Source: Bdellovibrionales bacterium (GTDB lineage: Bacteria > Bdellovibrionota > Bdellovibrionia > Bdellovibrionales > UBA1609). Taken from it: a stretch of DNA of 6,074 bases. A program made the position numbers and the translations under genes. Of the stretch, positions 1 through 4,490 are shown in pieces. Positions within the stretch are counted from its first letter, which is position 1. Each line of letters starts with the position of its first letter. The stretch spans positions 1-6,074 of the forward strand of contig JANQSX010000146.1 in assembly GCA_028279085.1 (NCBI GenBank). Reading direction: 5' to 3'. The notes beneath the pieces are model-generated. The model was not told the DNA's origin, ran no database searches, and saw nothing but the letters and a program-made list of their open reading frames with translations.

Positions 1-200
1 TTCAGATTTTACTCCACCCTTTTCTCTCATTTCAAAAACAGGTTTAATGATTTTCTTGTTCTTCTGTGGGCAATCCTATTGTCATTTAAGAAAATTCGCT
101 GCTTAACCCTGCATCATCTGTTTTCTTTACACTTAAAGCCCTGAAAAATCAAAAAAAAACCTTAAGTTCAGAGAAATAAAGCCATTCTTTTTAATTTAAA

Positions 201-236
201 GGGCCTCCTCCGGACTGTGAAGGAAGCCCCTTTTTT
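201..236 (+). terminator. Rho-independent terminator
   Basis: A stem forms between 201-209 (GGGCCTCCT) and 221-229 (AGGAAGCCC): nine positions with one C-A mismatch and an 11-nt loop. One C and then six Ts (231-236) follow. The T-tract lies on the right, so it ends transcription coming from the left. It probably belongs to a gene outside the window and insulates the Rpn locus from it. The reverse orientation has only a broken T-run and would be weak. Confidence 0.75.
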
Positions 237-679
237 CTATTTAATACAAACCTCTGCCAGTCTGTCTATAAAATGTTTGCAGACCTGGTCAAGCCTGTTA
301 TTTAGGACAGGTAAATTTTACATCTTTCCTGGAGTCCAAGGACAAATCTGATACATAAAAAAAATAGTTTTCAACTAAGCCTACCTTTCCCTTGGAATTA
401 AGGACAGACTCCCTTTAATTACTGAAAATAGGGCCTTGTTGCCCAAAAATTAAGCAGATTTAAGTAAAAATGTAAGATCACCCGTCTATCCAGACTTCCT
501 CAAAGCCTCTCTTTTTGGAAAGAAAAATCCTTCCTTGCTGCCTTAAGCTCCAGCTTCTTTTTTCAGGTTCCCAATCAGTGAAAACGGATAGCCTTTCCTA
601 AATTGGAAGTGACAGGGTTTTCCTGATTGGAACAATACCGTAAGAGGTTCATGGAGATACCGCTTGGTCAAAAAATAAA

Positions 680-706
680 TTGTATGTCCAAATAAACCTG
701 TATATT
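680..706 (+). promoter_or_regulatory. Possible sigma70-type promoter of the Rpn gene
   Basis: A TATATT at 701-706 could be a -10 box. The best -35 partner is TTGTAT at 680-685 with a short 15-nt spacer, so the match is weak. It lies about 40 bp before the start codon and after the upstream terminator, where a promoter would be expected. This is a suggestion from position and -10 similarity only. Confidence 0.3.
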
Positions 707-743
707 CTGGACGCTAAAAAAAACGAAACTATAAGGATTCTTT

Positions 744-1763
744 ATGGAAAAGAACAAATCTCAGGTAAAGAGGAAAAAGCCAAAACTCACCCACGATAGT
801 TTCTTCAAACTCTTCTACTCTGACATAGAGCTTGCTAAAGAGTTGCTGAAACTTATTTTTTCAAAGAAAGAGCTTGGGGCCTATAATTTAAAAAAGTTGA
901 AAATAGAAAAAGACACTTTTGAAGAAAAAAGAGCCGATCTTATCTTTTCCCTCCCTTTTAAAAAGTATCCAAAAAACCGGATAAAAATTTTCGTTATCTT
1001 AGAACACAAAAGCTCTTATGATAAAGACCTGTTTAATCAGTTTTTAGACTACCAGGTGTTAGGCCGAAAACACAGCATTCAGCAAGTGGGCTATCCCCAG
1101 CCCATAATCCCTGTGCTGTTTTACCATGGAGAACAGCCTCTTAAATGGAAAAAATCCCTACAAGAAGAGGATTTTGGGCCTTTTTTTTCCGAGATTCCTA
1201 TTGAATCCAGAAAAAATATGCTAAACTACGAACCGAAGATAATAAACACGCAAGACCCAAAAATCCGTCAAGCTGTTAAGGGTGGAAAATTTAAAGGGTA
1301 TAGCGTTATAAAACTATTATCTGAGATATGGAGTTTAAAGAAGAAGAAACCAACTGTATTAAAAATAAATAGTGCTTTTGCTGAGTGTGAAGAGGTATTG
1401 AAGGGTTTAAAGGGAGAGGCGAGAAGGACTGTAGAATTAAGGATATTGGAGTATTTAAGAGATAATACAGAGTTGGATTCAAAAACTTGGGGAAAGGCTG
1501 AAAAGCTGCTTGTAGAAGCTGGGATATTAAAACAAGGAGGACTTATGCAAGATGTAAGAGAAATTATCAAAGAAAAAGGCCGCTGGGAAGGCGAAAGAAA
1601 AGGTCTGAAAAAAGGCCGTCAGGAAGGCCGTCAGGAAGGCCGTCAGGAAGGCCGAGAACAGATTGTTCTGAATATGCTGAAAAAAAAGACAGATATTTCT
1701 TTCATTTCCGAAGTGACAGGCTTGTCTGAGAAAGAAATACAGAAGTTAAAAAACGGCTCTTAA
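744..1763 (+). CDS. Rpn-family (YhgA-like, PD-(D/E)XK) nuclease
   Basis: This 339-aa protein has the layout of the Rpn family, annotated as recombination-promoting nuclease or putative transposase. Residues 14-110 form the PD-(D/E)XK core: an N-terminal HDSFFK-like block (17-22), Asp65 in RADLIF, and Glu87 and Lys89 in ILEHKSS, which together fit the D...ExK active site. Residues 115-135 (YPQPIIPVLFYHG) are also typical of the family. The C-terminal part (from about 268) is a charged helix with GRQE repeats at 291-305, then a small helical end (310-339). Known members are DNA endonucleases involved in recA-independent recombination and phage defence. The start at 744 is supported by TAAGGA at 732-737, six bases upstream. 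All catalytic residues are present, so the enzyme looks intact. An internal start at 1545 and a downstream copy of the tail are described separately. The IS lies just beyond this locus. Confidence 0.9.
   Translation: MEKNKSQVKRKKPKLTHDSFFKLFYSDIELAKELLKLIFSKKELGAYNLKKLKIEKDTFEEKRADLIFSLPFKKYPKNRIKIFVILEHKSSYDKDLFNQFLDYQVLGRKHSIQQVGYPQPIIPVLFYHGEQPLKWKKSLQEEDFGPFFSEIPIESRKNMLNYEPKIINTQDPKIRQAVKGGKFKGYSVIKLLSEIWSLKKKKPTVLKINSAFAECEEVLKGLKGEARRTVELRILEYLRDNTELDSKTWGKAEKLLVEAGILKQGGLMQDVREIIKEKGRWEGERKGLKKGRQEGRQEGRQEGREQIVLNMLKKKTDISFISEVTGLSEKEIQKLKNGS
1534..1547 (+). promoter_or_regulatory. Strong internal ribosome binding site and start codon inside the Rpn gene
   Basis: AAGGAGG at 1534-1540 is followed after four bases by ATG at 1545-1547, in the reading frame of the nuclease (Met268). 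This Shine-Dalgarno is stronger than the one before the full-length start at 744. In the known E. coli Rpn proteins, internal initiation at an equivalent place makes a short C-terminal protein. The downstream duplicate begins at the same ATG, which is consistent with that codon being a real start. Confidence 0.7.
1545..1763 (+). CDS. Predicted intragenic small protein (Rpn C-terminal fragment, 72 aa)
   Basis: Translation from the internal ATG would yield residues 268-339 of the nuclease on their own, without the catalytic core. The product starts with a charged helix (MQDVREIIKEKGR), runs through three GRQE repeats plus a partial one, and ends with a compact helical segment resembling a small HTH-like end (FISEVTGLSEKEIQKLKN). 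For E. coli Rpn proteins it is established that such intragenic C-terminal products bind and inhibit the full-length nuclease, like an antitoxin encoded inside its toxin gene. Here the inhibitory role is inferred from matching position, frame and Shine-Dalgarno; the sequence shows only the start site and frame. Confidence 0.6.
   Translation: MQDVREIIKEKGRWEGERKGLKKGRQEGRQEGRQEGREQIVLNMLKKKTDISFISEVTGLSEKEIQKLKNGS
1614..1658 (+). repeat. 12-bp in-frame tandem repeat (GRQE)
   Basis: GGCCGTCAGGAA occurs three times head to tail (1614-1625, 1626-1637, 1638-1649), followed by a partial copy (GGCCGAGAA, 1650-1658). Each unit encodes GRQE, so gain or loss of units changes length without breaking the frame. 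The downstream duplicate has a single full unit (1860-1871) plus the same partial unit. The 8-residue length difference between the two tails is exactly two units. Confidence 0.85.
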
Positions 1764-1790
1764 ATTCTAAATTCCCTGAGTTATGAACTT

Positions 1791-1985
1791 ATGCAAGATG
1801 TAAGAGAAATTATCAAAGAGAAAGGCCGCTTTGAAGGTGAAAGAAAAAGTCTGAAAAAAGGCCGTCAGGAAGGCCGAGAACAGATTGTTCTGAATATGCT
1901 GAAAGAAAAAGCGGATATTGCTTTCATTTCCAAAGTTACAGGCTTGTCTGAGAAAGAAATACAGAAGCTAAAAAACAGTTCTTAA
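1791..1985 (+). CDS. Free-standing copy of the Rpn C-terminal small protein (64 aa)
   Basis: This small protein repeats the last 72 residues of the preceding nuclease, minus two GRQE units. Outside that gap it differs at seven residues (for example W to F, K to E, T to A, E to K). The DNA differs at about 15 of 195 positions by my hand alignment, so the duplication is fairly recent. The repeat begins at ACTTATG and ends just after the stop codon. It therefore starts at the internal ATG, but without the AAGGAGG that precedes it in the parent; only a weak GAG lies upstream. It starts 27 bases after the nuclease stop, so translational coupling is possible. It is also in the same frame as the nuclease, separated by one TAA and nine codons, so readthrough would add a second tail. 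No catalytic domain is present. A role as a separate partner or inhibitor of the nuclease is inferred. It could also be a dead duplication remnant, although the frame is intact. Confidence 0.65.
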   Translation: MQDVREIIKEKGRFEGERKSLKKGRQEGREQIVLNMLKEKADIAFISKVTGLSEKEIQKLKNSS

Positions 1986-2018
1986 ATATTGGTCTGTAAA
2001 AAGTTAAAAAGCACCATT

Positions 2019-2041
2019 AACTATAAGTTTTTCTTATAGTT
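2019..2041 (+). terminator. Hairpin after the Rpn locus, possible weak terminator
   Basis: AACTATAAG (2019-2027) and CTTATAGTT (2033-2041) form a perfect 9-bp stem with a five-T loop. T-rich sequence follows but there is no clean T-tract, and the stem is AT-rich. It sits about 35 bases after the last stop of the Rpn locus, where a transcript end would be expected. Its symmetry would let it act in both directions. Confidence 0.4.
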
Positions 2042-2101
2042 GGTATTTCCTTTTATTTAACAGAATTTGTATTTTTTACAGCAAATTCCTCCATTTTGTT
2101 T

Positions 2102-2109
2102 TAATTTTT
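2102..2109. repeat. Target site duplication, left copy (TAATTTTT)
   Basis: TAATTTTT lies directly outside the left inverted repeat and is repeated exactly, in direct orientation, outside the right one (3445-3452). Eight to nine bases is the usual duplication for IS1-type elements. The perfect match supports a recent insertion and fixes the element's ends at 2110 and 3444. Confidence 0.85.
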
Positions 2110-2142
2110 CATAGTGGATAAGTTAAGTGTGGTTCTTATTTA
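2110..2142 (+). repeat. IS terminal inverted repeat, left
   Basis: The left end starts CATAGTG, has three variable bases, then AAGTTAAGTGTGGTT, then a TT and a TTTA each preceded by one variable base. Against the reverse complement of the right end, 28 of 33 positions match, including a perfect 15-bp core. The stop codon of the coiled-coil ORF (2136-2138) lies inside it. Confidence 0.88.
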
Positions 2143-2276
2143 GCCGCTTGTTTTATCCTGTCCTTAAAATGGGAAAATTCATCCATTTTCTTTTCTAGTT
2201 TATACAACCTTCTATTTATAGATTTAACATCTTTTTTTAAGGTTGCTACATCCGTTTTTAAAGTTCCCACATCCAC
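2136..2276 (-). CDS. Small coiled-coil ORF at the left end of the IS (about 46 aa, fragment)
   Basis: Reading leftwards from a GTG at 2274-2276 gives a 46-residue frame ending in TAA at 2136-2138, within the terminal repeat. Hydrophobic residues fall at perfect a/d spacing (V3, L6, V10, L13, V17, I20, L24, L27, M31, F34), with Lys, Asp and Glu elsewhere: a clear coiled coil. It overlaps the end of the methyltransferase fragment in another frame. No good Shine-Dalgarno fits the GTG, so it may be the 3' remnant of a longer gene joined by deletion to the methyltransferase, or be reached by frameshifting. I do not recognise the family. The regular heptads over ten positions make pure chance unlikely. 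Confidence 0.4.
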   Translation of the reverse strand: MDVGTLKTDVATLKKDVKSINRRLYKLEKKMDEFSHFKDRIKQAAK

Positions 2277-2491
2277 CCAATGTAATGGTGAATCCCTCCT
2301 TTTCTTCTATCTGTAAAACTTCTTGTTTCATACCCATTACCCCATATTATCCCATAATCTTTACTTGAAAAAAATGGTGGGTCTATATAAATAAGGTCAA
2401 TAGAATTATTTGGTATAAAAGGTAACCATTCTTTACAATCACCAAAAAGGAGATTATTTTTATTAAGGTCAATTTTCAACTTATGTTTCAT
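2258..2491 (-). pseudogene. Truncated DNA methyltransferase passenger (N-terminal 77 aa)
   Basis: This fragment carries the start of an N6-adenine/N4-cytosine type DNA methyltransferase: a LLFGDC block (14-19), then the catalytic motif IV DPPF at 37-40 within IDLIYIDPPFFSS. A RKGGIHHYIGWM segment (63-74) is typical just after it. Having motif IV first fits the group in which the S-adenosylmethionine-binding motif I comes later. Everything after residue 74 is missing, so the cofactor site is absent and the product cannot methylate DNA. The frame ends at TAA 2258-2260, exactly where an unrelated coiled-coil frame takes over, which suggests an internal deletion. It lies inside the IS, 32 bases after the transposase stop on the same strand, so it is a passenger gene. 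No clear Shine-Dalgarno precedes its ATG. Confidence 0.75.
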
Positions 2492-2523
2492 ACTTAGGCG
2501 GTTCGGTATGCCTTTTTGAAACT

Positions 2524-3327
2524 TTAAGCGGCTCTCCTAACATTATGGTAATCAGTATAAAGGTCTAGGTGGTTCTGTAATTGTTCAAGCCGTTTAGTGG
2601 TAGATAAGGTTTTCCTACCAAGCCTACTAACATCCTGTCTTATCCGCCGGAACACCCTATCTATTTTCTTATGTTCTTTCATACTTGGTTGTATAGTAAT
2701 AAAGGATTGTTTACAAATGTTTTTAAGTAGTTTTATTTGTGGTCTATAACCATCACAGGAGATTGTACTTCCCTTGGTGTTAAGGGCTTTCTTAGTTTCT
2801 TGAATCATTTTTATAGTATGGTTTGATTGATTTGCCATTTTATTCCACTTAGTAGAATAAGCCTTTGAAACAGCTAAAGCACGGACAGGGATATAACCAG
2901 CTTTAGCAGATATTATTTCACCTGTTTTATGCCTTATAGATAGTTGAATACCTACAGGTTTTCTTTTCGTGTGTTCATAAGTTTCTAATTGGTCAAACTG
3001 AACATAAGAGGTTACAAGCCCCTTTTCACTAAGTCTCTTTCTATTAGATTTTCTAGCTAGCTCTGCATTTTCTCTGAAGTATTTAACCACAGTAGGGTAA
3101 CTAACATTAAGGGTACGAGCTATACCCCTTAAGCTCATACGCTCACAATACATCTTAGTTATAGCTTCCCTTAAATGCTGTTTTCTGTGCCTGTAATTTA
3201 TGGAGCTATTCCTTTTTGTGAAAGTCTTATTACAACCCTTACACTTATATCTTAGTGTTTTACCTCTCTTTGTTTTTAAAACACCATGCTTATTTACTTT
3301 CTCTGAATTACAATATATACATTTCAT
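2524..3327 (-). CDS. IS1-family-like transposase, single ORF (267 aa)
   Basis: This enzyme cuts and joins the ends of the surrounding IS. The N-terminus has a zinc ribbon (C3-x2-C6 and C29-x2-C32), followed by a helix-turn-helix (about 52-85, LRGIARTLNVSYPTVVKY). These match the DNA-binding InsA-like part of IS1. The catalytic region includes Asp112 (FDQLETYEH) and Asp192 (CDGY). The C-terminal block RIRQDVSRLGRKTLSTTKRL (227-246) closely resembles the LRQHLARLGRKSLSFSKS segment of IS1 transposase. In IS1 the third catalytic residue is the Glu in RIERHN; the aligned residue here is Asp223 in KIDRV. Unlike IS1 itself, no programmed frameshift is needed, as in the known one-ORF members of the family. 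The related IS1595 family is the main alternative. An AAGGAGG Shine-Dalgarno (3339-3345) lies 11 bases before the ATG, inside a hairpin. The gene looks full length. Confidence 0.85.
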   Translation of the reverse strand: MKCIYCNSEKVNKHGVLKTKRGKTLRYKCKGCNKTFTKRNSSINYRHRKQHLREAITKMYCERMSLRGIARTLNVSYPTVVKYFRENAELARKSNRKRLSEKGLVTSYVQFDQLETYEHTKRKPVGIQLSIRHKTGEIISAKAGYIPVRALAVSKAYSTKWNKMANQSNHTIKMIQETKKALNTKGSTISCDGYRPQIKLLKNICKQSFITIQPSMKEHKKIDRVFRRIRQDVSRLGRKTLSTTKRLEQLQNHLDLYTDYHNVRRAA

Positions 3328-3332
3328 ATTAA

Positions 3333-3370
3333 CTTTATCCTCCTTATAATATTCTTATCGGAGGATAAAG
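3333..3370 (-). promoter_or_regulatory. Hairpin sequestering the transposase ribosome binding site
   Basis: On the minus strand, CTTTATCCTCC (3370 to 3360) is perfectly complementary to GGAGGATAAAG (3343 to 3333), giving an 11-bp stem with a 16-nt loop. The second arm contains most of the transposase Shine-Dalgarno (AAGGAGG, 3345 to 3339). A transcript entering from outside the IS would fold this stem and hide the ribosome site. Many IS elements limit transposase synthesis from external transcripts in this way; the role here is inferred from the pairing. Confidence 0.65.
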
Positions 3371-3411
3371 CTTAAAACTTTAACTTTTTTTAATGATTTT
3401 ATAGGTTTATT

Positions 3412-3444
3412 TAAAGAACAACCACACTTAACTTCGTCACTATG
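3412..3444 (-). repeat. IS terminal inverted repeat, right
   Basis: This is the partner of the left repeat. The perfect 15-bp core is AACCACACTTAACTT (3420-3434), and the outer CACTATG (3438-3444) mirrors the left CATAGTG. It lies upstream of the transposase gene, so any transposase promoter would lie in or near it. I see no good promoter match there. Confidence 0.88.
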
Positions 3445-3452
3445 TAATTTTT
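3445..3452. repeat. Target site duplication, right copy (TAATTTTT)
   Basis: Exact direct repeat of 2102-2109, lying immediately outside the right terminal inverted repeat. Confidence 0.85.
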
Positions 3453-3483
3453 TAAAAATCTTTACTTCCAGTCTTTCCATTTC

Positions 3484-3513
3484 TTGACAAAAATTGTCTT
3501 TTTCCTTTCAAAT
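3484..3513 (+). promoter_or_regulatory. Candidate promoter and operator of the HTH operon
   Basis: A perfect -35 hexamer TTGACA (3484-3489) is followed after 18 bases by TCAAAT (3508-3513, four of six matches to a -10). Overlapping the -35 is the dyad GACAA-AAA-TTGTC (3486-3498). The dyad could be an operator, perhaps bound by the HTH protein encoded just downstream; that link is a guess from position. The promoter lies outside the IS and about 40 bases before the start codon, so the operon should not depend on the IS for transcription. Confidence 0.45.
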
Positions 3514-3552
3514 GGCTCTCCGACACAATGAGTTATTTTATTAGGTTTGTGT

Positions 3553-4290
3553 ATGAGTGAGAAAATTGCAGAAATTTTAAGAGAGTTCTTGATAGAAGAA
3601 AGACAGAAAAATCCCTCCATCAATGAAACAGCTATCTCCAAAAAAATAGATATTCCACCCACAACCTTTAATCGCCTCCTTAACGGCTATTCCAAAAAGG
3701 CTTCATTAACCACCATTATTAAACTCATCCAATTTATCCCTGAATTAAAAAAGAACCTTCCGGAAGAAGTTGTAAAGATGTTTGAAGTCACTATGGAAAA
3801 GAAAACCTCCGAGTATATGGGACAGATGCTGGAGGCTTTGCTTTCTGACAAATACCTTTTTATTTGTTGGGCTTTGGCTTTTTCCAAAAAAGGAATTACG
3901 GAGGATGAAATAAGAGAGAGCTTTGGAGAGCATGGCCTTTTAGCCCTTGAAACTTTGGAGAAGAAAAACATTGTAGCAAAAAATGAAAGAGGCAGTTATA
4001 GAATAAGAGAGCTGGATAAAAAGATCACTTTCTCCTTTCAGCTTATTAAAGCGCATTTGATATTTCTTGCGGAAGAATACAAGCCAGGTAATTTACAGAC
4101 AAACTATATTCAGTATCGTGTGGATTATTTGAATGAAAAAGGAAGAGACCAGCTTATGCAGGCTCATAAGGAGTTTCACCGGAAAACTCAAAGGATTATG
4201 AGTGATAAGGAAAATAAAGGGGACACCCCTTATTTTTCAGCAGGCTTTAGTGATGCTTTATTAAACAGGAAACTCAAAGAGGTAAAATGA
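3553..4290 (+). CDS. HTH DNA-binding protein with C-terminal tail domain (245 aa)
   Basis: Residues 24-62 form a helix-turn-helix (NETAISKKIDIPPTTFNRLLNG, then a third helix), preceded by a helix, as in Cro/XRE-like regulators. Residues 113-150 (GITEDEIRESFGEHGLLALETLEKKNIV) look like a winged-helix or effector segment ending in beta strands. Residues 186-245 form a tail domain (NEKGRDQLMQAHKEFHRKTQRIM, then PYFSAGFSDALL) that is repeated as a separate gene directly downstream. The layout recalls the TIGR02147/DUF4423 group of uncharacterised regulators, but I recognise this only loosely. The ATG at 3553 is preferred over a TTG at 3547 because AGG at 3543-3545 is seven bases from the ATG and only one from the TTG. 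The stop overlaps the next start (ATGA at 4287-4290), so the two genes are translationally coupled. It is probably a transcriptional regulator of its own operon. Confidence 0.7.
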   Translation: MSEKIAEILREFLIEERQKNPSINETAISKKIDIPPTTFNRLLNGYSKKASLTTIIKLIQFIPELKKNLPEEVVKMFEVTMEKKTSEYMGQMLEALLSDKYLFICWALAFSKKGITEDEIRESFGEHGLLALETLEKKNIVAKNERGSYRIRELDKKITFSFQLIKAHLIFLAEEYKPGNLQTNYIQYRVDYLNEKGRDQLMQAHKEFHRKTQRIMSDKENKGDTPYFSAGFSDALLNRKLKEVK

Positions 4291-4490
4291 AACATCCAAA
4301 ACGCTATGCTTATTATTGTATAGAGTTTTTAAATGAAAAGGGAAGAAAGCAGCTTAAGCAGATTCATAAGGAACTTCATGAGGAAGTTAAAAAGATTATG
4401 AATGATGAGAAATATAAGGGGAGTATGCCTTATTTTTCAATGAACTTCAGCGGCACTTTATTAGATAGGACACCTAAAGAGACAAAATGA
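4287..4490 (+). CDS. Free-standing copy of the HTH protein's C-terminal tail (67 aa)
   Basis: Residues 8-67 align without gaps to residues 186-245 of the upstream HTH protein, with 31 of 60 identical by hand count. Shared blocks are LNEKGR, HKE, IM-D, PYFS and LL-R. It has no HTH of its own. The start overlaps the upstream stop in ATGA (4287-4290), with AGAGG at 4278-4282 as Shine-Dalgarno. Its own stop overlaps the next start in another ATGA (4487-4490). Both junctions read AAATGAAA, so the duplicated unit included the gene boundary, suggesting tandem duplication of the 3' end plus junction. At about 52% identity the copy is old, yet its frame and coupling are kept, which argues for function. 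It might pair with or titrate the regulator's tail. No function is known to me. Confidence 0.7.
   Translation: MKHPKRYAYYCIEFLNEKGRKQLKQIHKELHEEVKKIMNDEKYKGSMPYFSMNFSGTLLDRTPKETK

Larger units (their letters stand above)
1..743. other. Non-coding stretch at window start
   Basis: No convincing gene is visible on either strand. The + strand frame beginning at base 1 is open to a TGA at 142-144, so the extreme 3' end of a gene from outside the window is possible, but the translation (rich in F, L, S, H) resembles nothing I recognise. The minus strand is broken by frequent stops; the longest ATG-initiated stretch I followed in its 240-740 part was about 27 codons. The stretch contains a terminator near 201-236 and a weak promoter just before the first gene. 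The rest is AT-rich sequence with no repeat or RNA gene I can support. Confidence 0.6.
2110..3444 (-). mobile_element. Complete IS1-like insertion sequence with passenger remnant (1335 bp)
   Basis: The element is bounded by imperfect inverted repeats at 2110-2142 and 3412-3444 and by an 8-bp direct duplication. Its genes lie on the minus strand: a single-ORF transposase first, then a truncated methyltransferase, then a coiled-coil ORF running into the left repeat. At 1335 bp it is longer than the IS1 prototype (about 770 bp), and the extra length is mostly the passenger region. It sits in the intergenic space between the Rpn locus and the HTH operon, so no gene is visibly interrupted. Removing the element and one target copy restores an AT-rich site. 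Family assignment rests on the transposase sequence and is discussed there. Confidence 0.88.

Noticed and set aside
1..144. Open frame from the window edge as the end of a gene
   Set aside because: Only 47 codons, composition typical of AT-rich non-coding DNA, no recognisable motif; cannot be supported.
1268..1570. 100-codon open frame on the minus strand inside the Rpn gene
   Set aside because: It lies wholly antisense to a clearly recognised nuclease, and its translation is low-complexity (F, S, L) as expected of a shadow.
1776..1790. Upstream in-frame CTG as start for the second Rpn tail
   Set aside because: The duplication with the parent begins at ACTTATG, and ATG at 1791 corresponds to the internal start; no Shine-Dalgarno favours the CTG.
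3547..3552. TTG start two codons upstream of the HTH gene ATG
   Set aside because: The Shine-Dalgarno-like AGG at 3543-3545 is too close to the TTG and well placed for the ATG at 3553.
3462..3971. Minus-strand open frames overlapping the start and middle of the HTH gene
   Set aside because: They lie mostly or wholly opposite a gene with a recognisable HTH and an operon structure; no domains or ribosome sites fit them.
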